Shown here: positions 5,598 to 7,542 of the stretch, one piece after another | Layout of the letters: each line of letters starts with the position of its first letter | Numbering within the stretch: position 1 is the first letter of the stretch | From: Spirochaetia bacterium UBA5368 | Lineage (GTDB): Bacteria; Spirochaetota; UBA4802; UBA5368 | Assembly: GCA_002407865.1 (NCBI GenBank) | Contig: DHPI01000065.1 | Coordinates: 64,316-71,857 of the forward strand | Direction of reading: 5' to 3' | Length of the DNA stretch: 7,542 bases | Made by a program: the position numbers and the translations under genes | The notes under the pieces: generated by a model | The model's input: the letters and a program-made list of their open reading frames with translations, nothing else | What the model was told of the DNA's origin: nothing | The model's database searches: none

Positions 5598-6899
5598 GTG
5601 AGAAAACAGACAATTCCAGCCATTCTCGTTCTTGTTTCCCTGGGCGCTGTCGCTTTTCTGCTGTTCATCAACGAACTCAATATTTCCCTGCGATTGGACG
5701 AGCTCAAAACGCACCTGCAAAGATTGGACCAACGCGAAGGAAGCATAGACCACATCGCGCTCATCGCGACATATGAAATACATAAAAAAATGTACGAGAA
5801 GCGGCTTACGCAGGAAAGCGCCGACGCGATAGAAGAGAGGGTGCACTCCCTGATAGTGCGCGAAAAAAATTATCCCGCGGTTATGCCGTCACGATACAAA
5901 ATCATTTCATTGCCCGCCATCAAGCTGATAAACCTGAACCGCGCGATCCTTGGGAAAAAACCATTGTCATATAATCAACGGCAGGATGGGGAACTTATTG
6001 ATCTGGATATCGCCTATTATTATGAAAGAAATTTCTTGTTTAAACGCGCGGTAGACCAATATGAAAAAGCGCTTTCAAACAAAAATATCGATGCTTCGTT
6101 GAGGGCCAGCATGCTGCTTCACCAGGGGTACTGCTACGCACTCGCCGGCATGAACGGCAGCGCCAGAAAGAATTATCAGACCATTATACGCGACTACAAT
6201 CAGGAAAGCAGTGCTATAACCGCCACAATATTATCGAAGTATCTTGAGGGATTCATCATCGCCCGCGAAAAGGTTCTGACGAGCGGCTCTGACCCCCTGT
6301 TGCAAAGCCGGTCGCTTGTCAATCTTATGGCCTACGAGCAGGCCCTCAGCATTCTTGAAAAGGCCGAGTCGTTGCCGGGGCCGAAGGATTCTGACATGAT
6401 ACGGTATTACAAAGCGCGCTGTTATAGCGGACTCGGCAAACCGGGCAAGGCGATTGAAACGTATATCGACATAATTACAAAATCGCCGTCATCACAATAT
6501 GCAAAGCTCTCGAACCGCAAGCTCTTCATTATCGGATCGAGGGCGGGAGGGGATAACGCAATACGAAAGATTGCCATCCAGATGAACAAACGGTTACAGG
6601 ACCCCGTCCTTGTTGAAATGATCGAAAATGAGGCGAATCCCGAGCCCGCAATACCGGATGTGGCCCGTGTCAAAGAATTTGCGGCATCGGAAAAAATTCT
6701 CAGGCAGGCAGATCAAATTCAGAAGAGCACCTCCAGATCGGCCGATACCATCAGATATCTTGTCATCGAGACAAGCGACGGCAACACATTCAAGGGCGCC
6801 GTCATGGAAGAGACGAACGATCACATTACCCTGAAATCTTCAATTGGAATAATCAACGTGAAAAGGGACAGGATAACACGTATCACCGTAAAGGAATAG
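5598..6899 (+). CDS. Membrane-anchored TPR protein with C-terminal SH3-like domain
   Basis: The product has 433 residues. A hydrophobic segment at about 7-24 after MRKQ is an uncleaved anchor or signal peptide, placing the rest in the periplasm. Residues 30-90 are charged and helical, possibly coiled coil. TPR-like helix pairs can be seen at about 136-160, 168-200, 243-256 and 265-298 (for example YYKARCYSGLGKPGKAIETY), suggesting a scaffold that binds partner proteins. The last 48 residues (about 386-433) form a separate beta-rich domain, with a TSDGNTFKGAVMEET hairpin and an IGIINVKRDRITRI strand pair. It matches the start of the next protein. The GTG start at 5598 follows the GGDEF stop by 13 nt, with AGAGG 10 nt upstream, so the genes share a transcript. 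No enzyme motif is seen. The TPR call is fair; the function is unknown. Confidence 0.75.
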   Translation: MRKQTIPAILVLVSLGAVAFLLFINELNISLRLDELKTHLQRLDQREGSIDHIALIATYEIHKKMYEKRLTQESADAIEERVHSLIVREKNYPAVMPSRYKIISLPAIKLINLNRAILGKKPLSYNQRQDGELIDLDIAYYYERNFLFKRAVDQYEKALSNKNIDASLRASMLLHQGYCYALAGMNGSARKNYQTIIRDYNQESSAITATILSKYLEGFIIAREKVLTSGSDPLLQSRSLVNLMAYEQALSILEKAESLPGPKDSDMIRYYKARCYSGLGKPGKAIETYIDIITKSPSSQYAKLSNRKLFIIGSRAGGDNAIRKIAIQMNKRLQDPVLVEMIENEANPEPAIPDVARVKEFAASEKILRQADQIQKSTSRSADTIRYLVIETSDGNTFKGAVMEETNDHITLKSSIGIINVKRDRITRITVKE

Positions 6900-6900
6900 C

Positions 6901-7542
6901 ATGCAAAATTACGCAGCGCTGATAATAACGATAATCATTTTCCTTATCCCACATGCACCCCTGCACGGCGACATCGTTGTCACAAACGACAATATGATAC
7001 TCAACGGGAAAATACTCGAAAAAAAAGTGAATCACGTTGTTCTCGGAAACTATCATGGCACCTTCACCATAGAACGCTCGCAGATCAAAACGATGTACGA
7101 AACCGAAAGCTTCCAGGAAGACGTAAAGATATTTCAGAAAATGGGGAAACCTGTCAATGAGAGTGAAGCGAAAATAAACTATCAGGCGGGCATCGAGAAG
7201 CTTGAAGGGCGAAGCCAACGTGCGGGGGACGGCGCCATTGCTGAACAACGATACGCCGTGTTTCTCGCGCCGTTTTGCGGCATTACTGCGGGAAAGCTTG
7301 GATCGGTGCTGCCGTACGGCGCCGGGGCCGCGCTGACTGGCGATATCAATCTAAATCAATCCGGTTTTACACGGAACATTCACCCTGCCGGCGTACGAAG
7401 CGAGATGGCATTTTTTCATTCAAAAAAGGGCGTAAAACAGGTAGCCGGCGGGCGTGTATCGGCGGGACCACTGTGGCGGTTCCCTTTTTCAATCCGCGGC
7501 TTCCGCTTTGACTGGGCCGGTGCGCCTGTAATCGGAATCGGC
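6901..7542 (+). CDS. Secreted protein with SH3-like domain and probable outer-membrane barrel, 3'-truncated
   Basis: The frame is open from the ATG at 6901 to the window edge (214 residues visible). It starts 1 nt after the TPR gene's stop, with AAGGA at the end of that gene as Shine-Dalgarno, so translation is probably coupled. Residues 1-23 form a signal peptide (hydrophobic LIITIIIFLI, likely cleavage near LHG|D). Residues 24-66 are a small beta domain (TNDNMILNGKILEK, then HGTFTIERSQIKTMY) that aligns without gaps to the C-terminus of the preceding TPR protein. A charged linker (about 68-115) follows. From about 117 the sequence alternates in the manner of membrane beta-strands (YAVFLAPFCGITAGKLGSV, then GAGAALTGDINL), suggesting an outer-membrane barrel. 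The C-terminus that would confirm this, with a terminal aromatic residue, is off the window. No named family is recognised. Confidence 0.7.
   Translation, partial: MQNYAALIITIIIFLIPHAPLHGDIVVTNDNMILNGKILEKKVNHVVLGNYHGTFTIERSQIKTMYETESFQEDVKIFQKMGKPVNESEAKINYQAGIEKLEGRSQRAGDGAIAEQRYAVFLAPFCGITAGKLGSVLPYGAGAALTGDINLNQSGFTRNIHPAGVRSEMAFFHSKKGVKQVAGGRVSAGPLWRFPFSIRGFRFDWAGAPVIGIG

Overview
The window comes from a diderm (Gram-negative-type) bacterium of moderate GC. Three genes encode exported proteins of the outer membrane or periplasm: an Omp85/TpsB-like barrel, a LolA-like protein, and a signal-peptide protein that looks like the start of a barrel. Nothing fixes the taxon. The mix of a HAMP-GGDEF protein, a TPR protein and a poorly conserved barrel would suit a spirochaete or a deltaproteobacterium-like lineage, but that is a guess. 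All recognisable genes look chromosomal. I see no rRNA, tRNA, transposon, phage gene or CRISPR array.

Left part (1-1766). A 5'-truncated ferritin-like diiron protein on the + strand converges on a minus-strand WrbA-type NAD(P)H:quinone oxidoreductase, with an imperfect GC-rich hairpin between them. Upstream of wrbA, also on the minus strand, lies a DUF1003 membrane protein. wrbA has its own plausible sigma-70-like promoter in an 87-bp AT-rich gap.

Middle (1767-3963). Two minus-strand genes form a tight pair with an 8-nt overlap. The upstream one encodes a secreted LolA-like (COG2834-type) protein. The downstream one encodes a small two-POTRA outer-membrane barrel of the Omp85/TpsB kind that lacks a recognisable VRGF/Y motif. 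Together they suggest a periplasm-to-outer-membrane transfer or assembly pair of unknown cargo.

Divergent control region (3964-4258). This AT-richer stretch separates the LolA/Omp85 pair from a rightward operon. It holds a perfect 10-bp-arm dyad that brackets a good -10 element for the rightward operon, a second 6-bp-arm dyad just upstream, and a weaker leftward -10.

Right part (4259-7542). This is a compact + strand operon with gaps of 13 nt and 1 nt. It encodes a membrane HAMP-GGDEF protein, a membrane-anchored TPR protein, and a secreted protein that runs off the window. The TPR protein ends with, and the next protein begins with, what looks like the same small beta-rich domain, so the two probably act together in the envelope. 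The GGDEF domain keeps its GGEEF catalytic loop, but the guanine-contacting Asp (PleD D344) is Asn and the inhibitory RxxD site has lost its Arg. Its product specificity is therefore an open question, and this is the most interesting feature of the window.
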